Shown piece by piece: positions 1-9,063 of a stretch of DNA of 64,000 nt; within the stretch, counting starts at the first letter, position 1; the number at the start of each line of letters is the position of its first letter. A program made the position numbers and the translations under genes. A model generated the notes under the pieces. That model ran no database searches, was not told the DNA's origin, and saw only the letters and a list, made by a program, of their open reading frames with translations. Source of the stretch: Nostoc paludosum FACHB-159 (GTDB taxonomy: Bacteria; Cyanobacteriota; Cyanobacteriia; Cyanobacteriales; Nostocaceae). The stretch covers positions 124,001-188,000 of the forward strand of contig NZ_JACJTU010000008.1 in the NCBI RefSeq assembly GCF_014698835.1. The letters are read 5' to 3'.

Positions 1-96
1 ATTATCTGAGTCATAGAATCCGTTTTTCGTGCCAAAAAATAGACACGAAACCGTAAATACAACTGTTAAACCAGCTAGAATCAGCTTGACATCCAT
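1..96 (-). CDS. Small membrane protein, N-terminal part only (cut by window edge)
   Basis: On the minus strand an ATG at 94-96 opens a frame that runs off the left edge, giving 32 visible residues. It starts MDVKLILAG, continues with one hydrophobic segment (about residues 5-22) and then the polar stretch GTKNGFYDSDN. An AAGGA ribosome binding site lies at 107-111, ten bases upstream, which supports the start. The layout fits one of the very small single-span membrane proteins common in cyanobacteria. I do not recognise a named family with certainty, so no function is assigned. Confidence 0.55.
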   Translation of the reverse strand, partial: MDVKLILAGLTVVFTVSCLFFGTKNGFYDSDN

Positions 97-275
97 TTGT
101 TTGCTGTCCTTTATTCAAGACTTTCCTATATTAATTTAGTGCTTCCATAATCAAATGGGATCGCTAGAAAATCTTTACTATGCATGTATGGATTGGGCAA
201 TAGGTAAAATTACCGCAATCAGTTCAGATTGTAGAACTTTTCGGTCAACCTGTCCATCCTTTAGATGTGAAGTAC

Positions 276-743
276 CTACAGTCCGTAAAAATCTTCATCT
301 ATAATTTGGTCGATGGAAAAAGGGCAGACTGTGGGATATTCACTTTCTTTGGGTATCCGAACTCCAAACTTAGCTAGCTTAGCTTCCTTAATGGCTAGCT
401 TGCGAGCATCTGGGTAGGCTTTTTCCACCGCTTCTACTAAAAAACTTTTTAAAGAAGGAGTATCTGCCAAATTATTGAGAACTCGTTGTCGATGTTCAAG
501 TATTGAGGTATACCAGCTGCCTTTCATTGTATCGGGTACATCATACTGAACCCGTAACTTGAGTAAATGCGCCAACAGAATTGTGAGATTACTTTTGAGG
601 GCATTTTTCTCTGCTTTGCCCAAATCAACTAGCTCCTCAATCAAATGCTCAATATCCAACGCCTCAAAATCATGATTTTGTAACTGTTGAATGGTTTGCT
701 CAATCCATAATTGTAAATCGCGATCGTATAGTGGGTTAGGCAT
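276..743 (-). CDS. DUF29 family protein
   Basis: A 155-residue soluble protein. It opens with an LYDRDLQLWIEQT segment, followed by a helical stretch (DIEHLIEELVDLGKAEKNAL, about 30-49) and a second helical part with SWYTSILEHRQRV. This is the usual organisation of the DUF29 family, which is very abundant in filamentous cyanobacteria and has no established biochemical role. An AGGAG sequence precedes the ATG by about 11 bases. It stands alone; the efflux pump gene downstream is separated by about 300 bases. No catalytic motif is visible. Confidence 0.8.
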   Translation of the reverse strand: MPNPLYDRDLQLWIEQTIQQLQNHDFEALDIEHLIEELVDLGKAEKNALKSNLTILLAHLLKLRVQYDVPDTMKGSWYTSILEHRQRVLNNLADTPSLKSFLVEAVEKAYPDARKLAIKEAKLAKFGVRIPKESEYPTVCPFSIDQIIDEDFYGL

Positions 744-1049
744 TTTTCAGATTAACTCCTAACTATTCAACATTCCAGGTAGGTCGGAAGTTTATTTGAT
801 CGTAGCGATGATGTGCGATCGCACAAATTTAGGCATGGGGCATTGGAAATGAGGGAGAATAATAACTCGTTACTCAACAAACAGTCCTCAGTTAACAGTC
901 AAACTAATTTATAATTAATAATTCATAATTGCAATCAGTTGTCGATTGAACTCTCCACTGCATTGTTGCACCACGCTCATTTTTAATTCGGTGGGGGCTT
1001 CCATTTTTAATTATGAATTATGAATTAATAATTATTTGGTCAACACTCG
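744..1049. other. Intergenic region with AT-rich inverted repeats
   Basis: No gene is supported here. The stretch holds two AT-rich blocks (about 907-930 and 1001-1034) made of ATTAATAATT/AATTATGAATT words in opposite orientation, which could pair in a long stem. One HIP1-like GCGATCGC octamer lies near 815. The segment follows the stop codon of the RND pump gene (minus strand) and may include its transcript end, but there is no clear hairpin with a T-run. Confidence 0.4.
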
Positions 1050-4000
1050 TTATGGCCGCTGTGGTTTCTTACCAAAAACATAGCGCAGTGTATCTATAAT
1101 CCAAGTTTGGAAGTTGTCAATGTAGCTAAATATCACTGGCACTACCAAGAGTGTCAACAGGGTCGAAGTTGTGAAACCGCCCATAATGGCAATTCCCATT
1201 GGTTGACGAACTTCGGAACCTGTGCCAATTCCCAATGCTAAAGGTAGAGTACCTGCGATGGTTGCTAGGGAAGTCATCATAATCGGGCGCAGACGTGACA
1301 CGCCAGCTTCTACTAAGGCTTGACGTTGTTTTTTGCCTTCCTGCATATTGATAATGGTGTAGTCTACTAACAGAATCGAGTTTTTGGTGACAATTCCTAA
1401 CAGCAAGACGACACCAATTAAGGCATATAATCCCAAAGGTTTTTGGGCAACCATCAATGCTACCAATGTGCCGCCTAAACAAAAGGGTAAGGCTGCCATA
1501 ATCGATAATGGATGGAGAAAGTTGTTATACAGCAGCACCAGAATTGCGTAGATAGATATTAATGCTAGTCCTAAGGCGCTGCCAAAACGACCGAAAATGT
1601 CTTGCATAATTTTGGCGCTACCTGAAGGTTGCTGTACTACTCCTGGCGGTAAGTTTTGCATTGCAGGTAGTTTGTTGATTGTTTCTACTGCTTGTCCTAG
1701 AGAAATACCTTGGAGGTTGGCTTCGACAGCGACTTGGCGGGCGCGATCGTAGCGGTTGATGGTAGCAGGGCCGCTACCAAAGCGAATATCTGCCACTGCT
1801 ACAAGGGGAACTAGTTTACCATTTTGGGTGGGGACTTGGAGATTTGTAATTGTGTTGATGTCAGCCCGTGCTTCGGGGTCGATTTGCACGCGAATGGGGA
1901 TTTGCCGATCGCTCAAATTAAATTTTGCTAAATTGGCATCGTTATCGCCAATAGTACCAAGGGAAGCAGTCCGGGCGATCGCTTGCACTGTCACCCCCAA
2001 ATCTGCCGCCCGTTGCGGGTTAGGAATTACTAAAATCTCTGGTTTTACTAAACTCGCAGTTGAGGACACTTCTACCAATCCCGATATCGTTCGCATCTGC
2101 TTTTCTAAAGCATCAGCAGCTTGATTTAATGCTTGGGGATTTTCACTTCTGAGGACAATTGATAAAGCTTTGCGACTGTCACCTGGTGACTGACTTTGAA
2201 AACTAATTCTCGCTCCTGGTATTTGCGAAAATTGAGGGCGTACTTGTTCCTCAAACTGTTTTTGGGAAACATCTCTTTCTTCTCTGGGTTTGAGATTAAT
2301 AGTCAGAGTTGCAGAATTTATTTCTTGTGTTGCTAGTACGCCTGCAACTACTGGATTTTGGCGGATGATGTCAGTGGCTTGTGTTGCTACTTTGTTAACA
2401 TCTGCCAAAGTCGAACCAGGAGGTAGTTCTATAGTGACGTTGGAAATTCCGAAGTCACCATCATCAACGAAACCCTTGGGAATCAAAGGAACTAGCATCA
2501 TACTGGCAACGAAAAAAGCTAAAGCGATCGCCATTGTTGTCAATCTATGCCTTAACGCCCACTCCAGAAGTAATCTATAAGGTTGAAAACGCGGACGCTT
2601 TTCAGTTCTGAGTTTTCTGCTACCAGGAAGTGTAAATTTGAAATTAAAAAATTTTATTGTTCCCCTACTCCCTATTCCCTGCTCCCTATTCCCCTCATTC
2701 TCTTGCAATAGATACGCCCCCATCATTGGCGTAATCATCCGCGCTACAAGGGTTGAGAAAATTGTGGAAACAGCAACGGTAACACCGAATGGTTGAAAAA
2801 ATTGCCCTGGAATTCCACCCATAAAAGCAACGGGCAAAAACACAGCAATAATCGTTGCTGAACTTGCGATTACCGCCAATCCTACTTCATCAGAAGAATC
2901 AAAAGCAGCTTCCCAAGCTGATTTGCCCATTGCCATGTGTCGTTCCATATTTTCAATTTCCACCACGGCATCATCAACTAAATTGCCCACCGCCAACGCT
3001 AATGCCAACAAAGTCATGTTGTTGAGGGTGTAACCAAGAGCGTGCTGCACAGCAAAGGTAGGAATCATTGACAATGGCAAGGCAACGGCAGTAATTAATG
3101 TTGCTCGCCAGTCGCGTAAAAATAGTAAAATCACGACGACAGCCAGCACCGAAGCTTGAATTAATTCATCAATGGTGCTTTGGTAAGATTGACGGACAAC
3201 ATCAGCTCTGGTAAAAATTAAATCTACTTTGACATCTGGAGGGAGTGTTTTTTCCAGTTGTTTAACTGCTGCTTTTACTCCTTGTTCCACACTCACCAGG
3301 ACGCTGCCAGTACTACGCAATACCTGAAAAGCTACTACGGGTTGATTGTTTAAATAGGCGGCTTGACGAATATCGCCAAATTTATCTTCTACAGTTCCCA
3401 AGCTGGATAAGGGTACAGAACCACCTGCTGGTAAGATGATTTCGTAGGTTTTTAGAATATCGACATTAGCGGCACTTCCAAGGGTGCGAATACTTTGTTC
3501 GCTACCACCGACTTCGGCACGTCCGCCAGGTAAGTTAATATTTAAAGCGCGGATTTGGTCGTTTACTTGGGTTGCGGTGATACCTAAAGATTGCAAGCGG
3601 TCTGGATTGAGGTTAACGCGAATTTCTCGGTCAACTCCACCGATACGCTGAATTTGTGCGACACCAGGAACTCCCAACAAGGCGCGGCTAATGGTTTGGT
3701 CTACGAGGTTGCTTAATTCTTCTACGGAACGGCGGTCTGATTTCACGGCGTAGGTAACGATAGGGCCGCCGGAAAATTCTAGCCGTTCGACAATTGGGTC
3801 GTTGATATCTTGGGGTAAATCTTGGCGAATTTGAGCGATCGCATTACGGACATCATTAGTGGCGCGATCGCTATTTGTACCCAAAACAAAATTGATTGTC
3901 GTCTGAGAACTACCATCGCTGACCTTGGAAATCATGTTATCGATATTGCCCAAGCCAGCAACAGCATCTTCAATTTTTTTCGTCACTTGGGATTCTAATT

Positions 4001-4178
4001 CCGTCGGCCCTGCACCCGGTTGGGTGACTTTTACCACAACTGCTGGCACATCAATATTTGGGTTCGTATCAATCCCCAAGGACATGAAGGAAAACCAACC
4101 CAATATCGTCAAAATTAAAAATAAAACTATCGTCGGAACAGGTTTTTTGATCGACCAAGCAGAGATATTAAAAGACAT
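1050..4178 (-). CDS. RND family efflux transporter, inner-membrane pump (AcrB/HAE1-like)
   Basis: A 1042-residue pump of the resistance-nodulation-division superfamily, which expels substrates from the inner membrane or periplasm using the proton gradient. It has the usual length and two-fold repeat: an N-terminal membrane helix (about 13-31), a large periplasmic domain, a bundle of helices, then the same again. The proton-relay residues are present: Asp402-Asp403 in GNLVDDAVVEIEN and Lys932 in GIVTKNSILL. The partner adaptor gene lies directly upstream on the same strand (138-base gap), so the two are probably co-transcribed; no TolC-type outer-membrane gene is in the window. At about residues 493-507 a low-complexity stretch (GNREQGIGSRG) is encoded by a STRR-like DNA repeat and probably sits in a cytoplasmic loop. 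Whether the substrate is a drug, metal or lipid cannot be told. Confidence 0.93.
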   Translation of the reverse strand: MSFNISAWSIKKPVPTIVLFLILTILGWFSFMSLGIDTNPNIDVPAVVVKVTQPGAGPTELESQVTKKIEDAVAGLGNIDNMISKVSDGSSQTTINFVLGTNSDRATNDVRNAIAQIRQDLPQDINDPIVERLEFSGGPIVTYAVKSDRRSVEELSNLVDQTISRALLGVPGVAQIQRIGGVDREIRVNLNPDRLQSLGITATQVNDQIRALNINLPGGRAEVGGSEQSIRTLGSAANVDILKTYEIILPAGGSVPLSSLGTVEDKFGDIRQAAYLNNQPVVAFQVLRSTGSVLVSVEQGVKAAVKQLEKTLPPDVKVDLIFTRADVVRQSYQSTIDELIQASVLAVVVILLFLRDWRATLITAVALPLSMIPTFAVQHALGYTLNNMTLLALALAVGNLVDDAVVEIENMERHMAMGKSAWEAAFDSSDEVGLAVIASSATIIAVFLPVAFMGGIPGQFFQPFGVTVAVSTIFSTLVARMITPMMGAYLLQENEGNREQGIGSRGTIKFFNFKFTLPGSRKLRTEKRPRFQPYRLLLEWALRHRLTTMAIALAFFVASMMLVPLIPKGFVDDGDFGISNVTIELPPGSTLADVNKVATQATDIIRQNPVVAGVLATQEINSATLTINLKPREERDVSQKQFEEQVRPQFSQIPGARISFQSQSPGDSRKALSIVLRSENPQALNQAADALEKQMRTISGLVEVSSTASLVKPEILVIPNPQRAADLGVTVQAIARTASLGTIGDNDANLAKFNLSDRQIPIRVQIDPEARADINTITNLQVPTQNGKLVPLVAVADIRFGSGPATINRYDRARQVAVEANLQGISLGQAVETINKLPAMQNLPPGVVQQPSGSAKIMQDIFGRFGSALGLALISIYAILVLLYNNFLHPLSIMAALPFCLGGTLVALMVAQKPLGLYALIGVVLLLGIVTKNSILLVDYTIINMQEGKKQRQALVEAGVSRLRPIMMTSLATIAGTLPLALGIGTGSEVRQPMGIAIMGGFTTSTLLTLLVVPVIFSYIDNFQTWIIDTLRYVFGKKPQRP
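2659..2700. repeat. Short tandem repeat inside the RND pump coding sequence
   Basis: On the plus strand this piece is built from CCCTATT/CCCTGCT/CCCCTCA-type heptamers like those filling the intergenic regions. It is in frame within the pump gene and encodes a Gly/Arg/Glu-rich insert at the end of the first helix bundle. Confidence 0.7.
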
Positions 4179-4203
4179 TGGGAAATTTGAGATTAGTTAT
4201 TAG

Positions 4204-4316
4204 TCATTGGGCATTGGGCATTGGGCATTGGGCATTGGGCATTAGGTATTGGGTATTCCCTTTATCTCCCTTATTTTCCTCATCTCCCCCATGCCCCATG
4301 CCCTATGCCCCATGCC
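4204..4316. repeat. Heptameric STRR cluster (TTGGGCA and CCCATGC families)
   Basis: Between pump and adaptor genes there are about five consecutive TTGGGCA-type heptamers (4206-4241), degenerate copies up to 4258, then several CCCCATGC-type units up to 4316. The two blocks are roughly inverted relative to each other (GGGCAT against ATGCCC) and could form a hairpin in the adaptor-pump transcript. The last unit abuts the adaptor stop codon. Confidence 0.8.
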
Positions 4317-5774
4317 CTAATTTGCAATTCGCACTTTGTCGCCATCTTTGAGATATGGTGCACCATCAACTATTACACGTTCACCTAACTGCAAGCCACT
4401 TTTGATTTCTACTTTGTCACCGTTAGCAGGATCTCCTAACTCTACTTTTTGGCTGCGGACTGTATCCTCAGCCGATAGGGTAAATACGATTACACTTGAG
4501 TCTGCTTGGGACTGCACTGCTTTTTGCGGTACTACCATACTGATGGCTGAACTGGTAGTAATTGCAGCACGGGCAAACATTCCTGGTTTGAGGGGAGTTG
4601 TTGGTGGCAAGTCAATTTTTACTATAGCCTCACGTCTTTGATCGTTCACCAGTGGTTGTATTTCCCTGACTCGTCCTTGCGATCGCACGCGGCGATCGAC
4701 ATCAGAAGTAATTTGCACCGATGCGCCAACTTTTACCTGCGTGAGTTGAGTTTCAGGCACCTTGGCCTGAAGTTCTAGTTTTTCATCCCGAATAATCGAA
4801 AATAGCTTTTGTGTACCACCAACCACAGTTCCCACTTGGGTTTGCGGTGGCACCCCGGTAACATCACCAACCCTAGCAAGTTTCTCGGCGATGACTCCAG
4901 AAACCGGCGCACGCACTACAGTTTGTCCCAATTGAGTTTGGAGTTGTTGCACCCTAGCAGCACTGCTTTTGACATCAGCTTTGGCTTTGTTGATGCTGGC
5001 TTGGGCGTTGGCAATGTTCGATTGGGCACTTTTAACGCTGGCTTGGGCACTACGGACATTTTGTTGGCCGAGATTCACAACTTCTATGGCAGTTTTCACA
5101 GCGTAGGAACGAGTGTCGAGTTCTTGTTTGCTAATGGTTCCAGAGTCGGCAAGTTGTTGATATCGCTGATAATTCTTGCCTGCTTCCTCTAATTTCGCCT
5201 GGGCTTGAGCTAAATCTGCTTGTTTTTGCTGGACTATTGCCTGACTTGATGCCAAATCTGCCTGCCTGGATGCCAGATCTGCTTGCCGGGATTTGACATC
5301 TGCTTGTTTTGATTCCACATCTGCTTTTGCTTGGCTAATTTGGTTTTGGAGTACGGAATCATCTAATATGGCTAAAACTTGACCTTTTTTGACAAAAGCT
5401 CCTTCTTTGACATCTTCAGGGATGCTTTTGATTTGTAGTCCGTTTGTCTGGGGTAGCACGGGAATTAAATCGCTGGCTGTTACAGTACCAGTTGTTTTCA
5501 GGGTACGCATAACACGGGCGTTTTCCACTGTGGCGATGGTGACTGTCATTGCTGGGTTAATTTTTTGATCCGCGATCGCCCCTTGTTGACGAGATGGCAG
5601 ACGACTAAATATAGCCATACCACCAAAGGCGATCGCTATCCCTAAACCAGTACCCAAGAATAATGGCTTCAACCATGTTCTGGTTTGTTTTTGCTCTGAT
5701 TTCTTTGGCAAGGTAGCATCTTCAGAGGTTACAGGTTCTTTCACCTCAACTTCTGAAATACTTTCATCGCTCAC
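4317..5774 (-). CDS. RND efflux periplasmic adaptor (HlyD/MFP family)
   Basis: A 485-residue membrane-fusion protein linking the RND pump to an outer-membrane channel. A single N-terminal membrane segment (about 37-57, after a charged cytoplasmic tail) is followed by a lipoyl-type half-domain (VKKGQVLAILDD), a long coiled coil (about 128-285), the second lipoyl half (VRAPVSGVIAEKLARVGDV) and beta-barrel domains. The coiled coil is made of obvious seven-residue repeats such as RQADLAS, longer than in many adaptors. The start is GTG at 5774, preceded by a strong GGAGGT six bases upstream. It precedes the pump gene on the same strand. The palindrome TTTCTTAAGAAA at 5818-5829 is a possible operator. 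Confidence 0.9.
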   Translation of the reverse strand: MSDESISEVEVKEPVTSEDATLPKKSEQKQTRTWLKPLFLGTGLGIAIAFGGMAIFSRLPSRQQGAIADQKINPAMTVTIATVENARVMRTLKTTGTVTASDLIPVLPQTNGLQIKSIPEDVKEGAFVKKGQVLAILDDSVLQNQISQAKADVESKQADVKSRQADLASRQADLASSQAIVQQKQADLAQAQAKLEEAGKNYQRYQQLADSGTISKQELDTRSYAVKTAIEVVNLGQQNVRSAQASVKSAQSNIANAQASINKAKADVKSSAARVQQLQTQLGQTVVRAPVSGVIAEKLARVGDVTGVPPQTQVGTVVGGTQKLFSIIRDEKLELQAKVPETQLTQVKVGASVQITSDVDRRVRSQGRVREIQPLVNDQRREAIVKIDLPPTTPLKPGMFARAAITTSSAISMVVPQKAVQSQADSSVIVFTLSAEDTVRSQKVELGDPANGDKVEIKSGLQLGERVIVDGAPYLKDGDKVRIAN

Positions 5775-6510
5775 AGTGCCACCTCCACTTTTTGTGTATG
5801 TTTACCACTGTTAATACTTTCTTAAGAAAACTTGAAATTTATTTACTTTATATCAAAAACGGCGCATTTTTCAGTCAATATGTTTTGTGTGCAGCAGTAT
5901 ATAACATAACAAAAATATATTTGGTCGTCAGAGTAATTACCAGTAAAGTACATAAAAAAATAATGTAAATTAAAATACAATTTAATGTAATTTTACTTAT
6001 TAACCGTACTATCCTACCAAGGCAAATTTCCCAACTTGAAAATTCTCTGTCTTACACTGTCTCCACATCTTTGTCTGAGTCTTAACCTATGGCTTTTCAC
6101 TTGGTCAAGTATTACATCACAGAGGAGATGTATTTAGATCACTGTCAATCATGAGTTAGAAATGAAAAATTGATAGATAAAGCTAATCTAGATTTATCCA
6201 ATTAAAATTAAAAACGTTAATGTACTTTGCTATACTACGCCGTTATTTTCCCACCAAATCTATAATCCCTCTAAAGCGTTTGTATTGCTAGAAATTCACA
6301 GCTTATCCTGTAATACAGTACAGGTCAAGGTAGCGTCTACATCTACACCTGAGTTACAAAAGAGCAAACTGCATTGTCCGAAATTACACCAAGAGTATTG
6401 GGCATGGAAAGAGGCGGGGGAGCAGAGAGCAGGATCTTCTCCCTTGTCTCCCTTATCTCCCTTGTCTCCCCACTCCTTGAATAAAAAAGTACATACCAAA
6501 GCAAACAGAT
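5775..6510. other. Long intergenic region between divergent genes
   Basis: No gene is supported in these 736 bases. The left part is AT-rich and presumably carries the promoter of the adaptor-pump operon; it contains the perfect 12-base palindrome TTTCTTAAGAAA at 5818-5829. The right part (about 6417-6478) is an STRR-like tract with repeated CTCCCTTGT/CTCCCTTAT units just before the HD-domain gene. Short open frames across the tract are repeat-derived. Confidence 0.5.
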
Positions 6511-7392
6511 ATGTTCAATGCCACTGAAATTTTAATTGATGCCTTTGTAAATCAAATTCGAGAAGGCTACCGTCGCACCTATGGCTGTTTTAAAAATGAT
6601 TATCAGGATATTATTGCCTGGGCTGGTAATATGGCTTTGGAAAACATTGCCAATAGCGACGCCCTTTACCATAATGTCGAACACACCGTCTTAGTTACCC
6701 TGGTGGGGCAGGAAATTTTGCGTGGCAAACACATCAGAGAAGGTGGTGTTTCTAGCGAAGATTGGCTGCATTTTATTATCTCGTTAGTTAGCCATGATAT
6801 TGGCTACGTTAAAGGGGTTTGCCGACAAGACCAAGAAACAGCAGGCTTATATGCCACAGGCAAAAATGGCAGAATGATTTCTTTGGCTCCTGGGGCTTCT
6901 GATGCCAGCCTCACGCCATATCACGTTGATAGAGCAAAGCTGTTTATTGATGAGCGTTTTGGCGGTCACAAGTTAATAGATGCCGATGCAATTAAAAGCA
7001 ATATTGAATTGACTCGATTTCCGGTGCCTGCGGCAGAGGATCAGCAAGATACCAAGTGCTTTGCAGGATTAGTACGTGCTGCTGATTTGATTGGGCAATT
7101 AAGCGACCCACGTTACTTAAAGAAAATTAATTCTTTATTCTACGAGTTTGAAGAAACTGGGATGAATAAAGTTTTGGGCTATAAAACTCCTGCCGATTTA
7201 CGTAAGAACTACGCGAAATTTTACTGGAATGGGGTATATCCCTATATCCAAGAAGGACTGCATTATCTGTCACTGACACAACAAGGAAAACAAATTCTGG
7301 CTAATCTCTACTCAAATGTGTTTGTTGTAGAACACGAAAGACAACAAGAAGAACAACAGCGGTATTTAGAGGAGTTAAGAGTTAAGAGTTAA
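6511..7392 (+). CDS. HD-domain metal-dependent phosphohydrolase
   Basis: A 293-residue soluble protein. Metal-binding residues of an HD domain are visible: HNVEH (His54, His58) and the SHDIGY signature (His95-Asp96), with later conserved positions in the ADLIGQL segment. HD proteins hydrolyse phosphate esters, often nucleotides or cyclic dinucleotides; the substrate cannot be read from the sequence. There is no sensor or GGDEF domain. The C-terminus is a charged helix (EHERQQEEQQRYLEEL). It stands alone, with STRR-rich spacers on both sides. Confidence 0.82.
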   Translation: MFNATEILIDAFVNQIREGYRRTYGCFKNDYQDIIAWAGNMALENIANSDALYHNVEHTVLVTLVGQEILRGKHIREGGVSSEDWLHFIISLVSHDIGYVKGVCRQDQETAGLYATGKNGRMISLAPGASDASLTPYHVDRAKLFIDERFGGHKLIDADAIKSNIELTRFPVPAAEDQQDTKCFAGLVRAADLIGQLSDPRYLKKINSLFYEFEETGMNKVLGYKTPADLRKNYAKFYWNGVYPYIQEGLHYLSLTQQGKQILANLYSNVFVVEHERQQEEQQRYLEELRVKS

Positions 7393-7394
7393 AA

Positions 7395-7528
7395 GTAGAG
7401 ACACGATTAACCCTTGTCTGTATGGAGTGGGGAGTTAAGAATTATTAACCATGAATTATGATAAACATGAAAGTTTGATAAATCAGAACTCAGAACTTTT
7501 AACTCCTAACTCATAACTCCTAACTACT
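7395..7528. repeat. STRR spacer with a degenerate GTAGAGAC palindrome
   Basis: Bases 7395-7423 are a degenerate member of the dispersed GTAGAGACGCGATT palindrome family seen better at 21016, 29403 and 60149. Bases 7480-7527 are TAACTCC/TAACTCA heptamers running up to the next start codon, so the following permease gene has no conventional ribosome binding site. Confidence 0.5.
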
Positions 7529-8644
7529 ATGGATTGGTGGCGACGACTGAAGAAAAATCCTTTGGCACGATTTGGGGCAATTTTGCTGTTAATTTTCTAC
7601 ATAGCGGTAATTGCAGCCGATTTCATTGCCCCTTATGACCCCTATGCCTCACAGCCTAATGGTTCATTGTTACCACCAACTAAGGTACATTGGTTTTCTC
7701 AATCAGGGCAGTTTATTGGGCCTCATGTTTATCCGACGACTCAAGGTGAGACGAATTTAGAAACAGGCGATCGCGAACTGATTGTAGACTTTAAAAAACC
7801 CTCACCCTTGCGTCTATTTGTCTCTGGTGCAGAATACCGATTGTTGCAGCTAAGTGTACCATTACCGCCCAAGTGGGATGAAGTAACAATTTTTCCCGGA
7901 ATTCCCTTGAATTGGCATTTGTTTGGCACAACAAATGGCGTAAAATTTAACGTTTTGGGTACTGATGACCAAGGCCGCGACCAACTAAGTCGCTTGTTGT
8001 ATGGCGGCCGCATCAGTATGTTTATCGGGATTTTTGGCGTTGCTATTTCCTTTCCTCTCGGTTTGCTCATAGGTGGAATATCCGGCTACTTCGGAGGTTG
8101 GACAGATAGCATCATCATGCGCTTGGCAGAAGTGTTAATGACTTTTCCCAGTATTTATCTTTTGGTCACCTTGGGGGCAGTTTTGCCACCTGGGTTAAGC
8201 AGTACCCAGCGGTTTTTGTTAATTGTGGTGATTACTTCGGTTATTGGCTGGGCTGGTTTAGCACGCGTAATCCGCGGACAGGTACTATCAATTAAAGAGC
8301 GAGAATTTGTCCAAGCCTCACGGGCAATGGGCGGTAACCCGCTTTATATTATTGTCCGCCATGTTTTGCCGCAAACGGCTACCTACGTAATTATTTCTGC
8401 TACTCTGGCAGTCCCCAGCTTTATTGGTGCAGAAGCGATATTGAGTCTGATTGGTTTGGGTATTCAACAACCAGACCCCTCTTGGGGCAATATGCTTTCT
8501 CTGGCTAGTAATGCTTCAATTATGGTTTTGCAACCTTGGTTAATTTGGCCGCCAGCTGTGTTGATTATCCTGACAGTGCTAGCATTCAACTTACTCGGCG
8601 ATGGCTTGCGAGATGCACTTGACCCGCGCAGTTTACGGAGGTAG
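7529..8644 (+). CDS. Peptide/nickel-type ABC transporter permease (DppC/OppC-like)
   Basis: A 371-residue integral membrane protein of the DppC family. The N-terminus NPLARFGAILLLIFYIAVIAAD (about 9-30) is the usual first helix. The transport domain with the EAA-type loop follows, in the region ASRAMGGNPLYIIVRHVLPQ. Between them, at about residues 35-135, is an enlarged periplasmic segment. DppC works as a heterodimer with a DppB-type permease; such a permease and a binding protein lie about 13 kb away (21930-24783) on the other strand, so the system may be split. No ATPase subunit is in the window. Confidence 0.88.
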   Translation: MDWWRRLKKNPLARFGAILLLIFYIAVIAADFIAPYDPYASQPNGSLLPPTKVHWFSQSGQFIGPHVYPTTQGETNLETGDRELIVDFKKPSPLRLFVSGAEYRLLQLSVPLPPKWDEVTIFPGIPLNWHLFGTTNGVKFNVLGTDDQGRDQLSRLLYGGRISMFIGIFGVAISFPLGLLIGGISGYFGGWTDSIIMRLAEVLMTFPSIYLLVTLGAVLPPGLSSTQRFLLIVVITSVIGWAGLARVIRGQVLSIKEREFVQASRAMGGNPLYIIVRHVLPQTATYVIISATLAVPSFIGAEAILSLIGLGIQQPDPSWGNMLSLASNASIMVLQPWLIWPPAVLIILTVLAFNLLGDGLRDALDPRSLRR

Positions 8645-8650
8645 ATTGTA

Positions 8651-8857
8651 AAAATAGCAAATGCTGTCGCCAAAATAAGAAATGCTGTCGCCGAAATAGT
8701 TTTTGCGACAACAAAATAGTTTTTGCGACACCAAAATAGTTTTTGCGAGTGCCGAAATAACAAATGCTGTCGCTGAAATAGTTTTTGCGACACCAAAATA
8801 GTTTTTGCGAACGCTGAAATAGTTTTTGCGATTGCTGAAATAAAAAATGCGATCGCT
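8651..8857. repeat. Array of ten 20/21-bp tandem units with phased T-tracts
   Basis: Ten back-to-back units start at 8651, 8672, 8693, 8713, 8733, 8754, 8775, 8795, 8816 and 8837. Two subtypes alternate irregularly: GAAATAGTTTTTGCGACACC-like, and AAATAxxAAATGCTGTCGCC-like. Unit ends vary around a degenerate HIP1 core (gcgacacc, gcgagtgcc, gcgaacgct, gcgattgct, and a true gcgatcgct in the last unit). There are no spacers, so it is not CRISPR. Unit lengths of 20 and 21 shift the reading frame, so it is not a coding repeat. It begins right after the permease stop codon. Confidence 0.9.
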
Positions 8858-9063
8858 CAAACCATTTCTAAAAAAAATCTTTGTAACAAATGAATAGGCG
8901 CAATAGAATCGTTGACAGCAGTTTCTACTTTGACTTGGATGTTGGACAGTAATTTCAATTGCCGTAGCAACTTTGTTGGAGGCAGAGGATAAAATTCCTC
9001 AGCACTCCTGAGTCATCAGTCATCAATCATCAATCATCAACTTCAAGGAGATAATTTATTTCT
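8858..9063. other. Intergenic region after the repeat array
   Basis: No gene seen. Bases 9011-9042 are a small STRR of TCATCAA/TCATCAG heptamers between the two convergent genes. Confidence 0.4.

Noticed and set aside
6285..6527. 80-codon open frame before the HD-domain gene
   Set aside because: Its C-terminal half is the CTCCCTTGT-type repeat tract (LSPLSPLSP) and it overlaps the start of the HD gene.
8651..8857. CRISPR array
   Set aside because: Units are directly adjacent with no spacers, and no cas genes are in the window.
8464..8860. Two minus-strand open frames with NYFGVAKTISATAF-type repeats
   Set aside because: They arise from the 20/21-bp tandem array; unit length changes shift the frame and there is no ribosome binding site.
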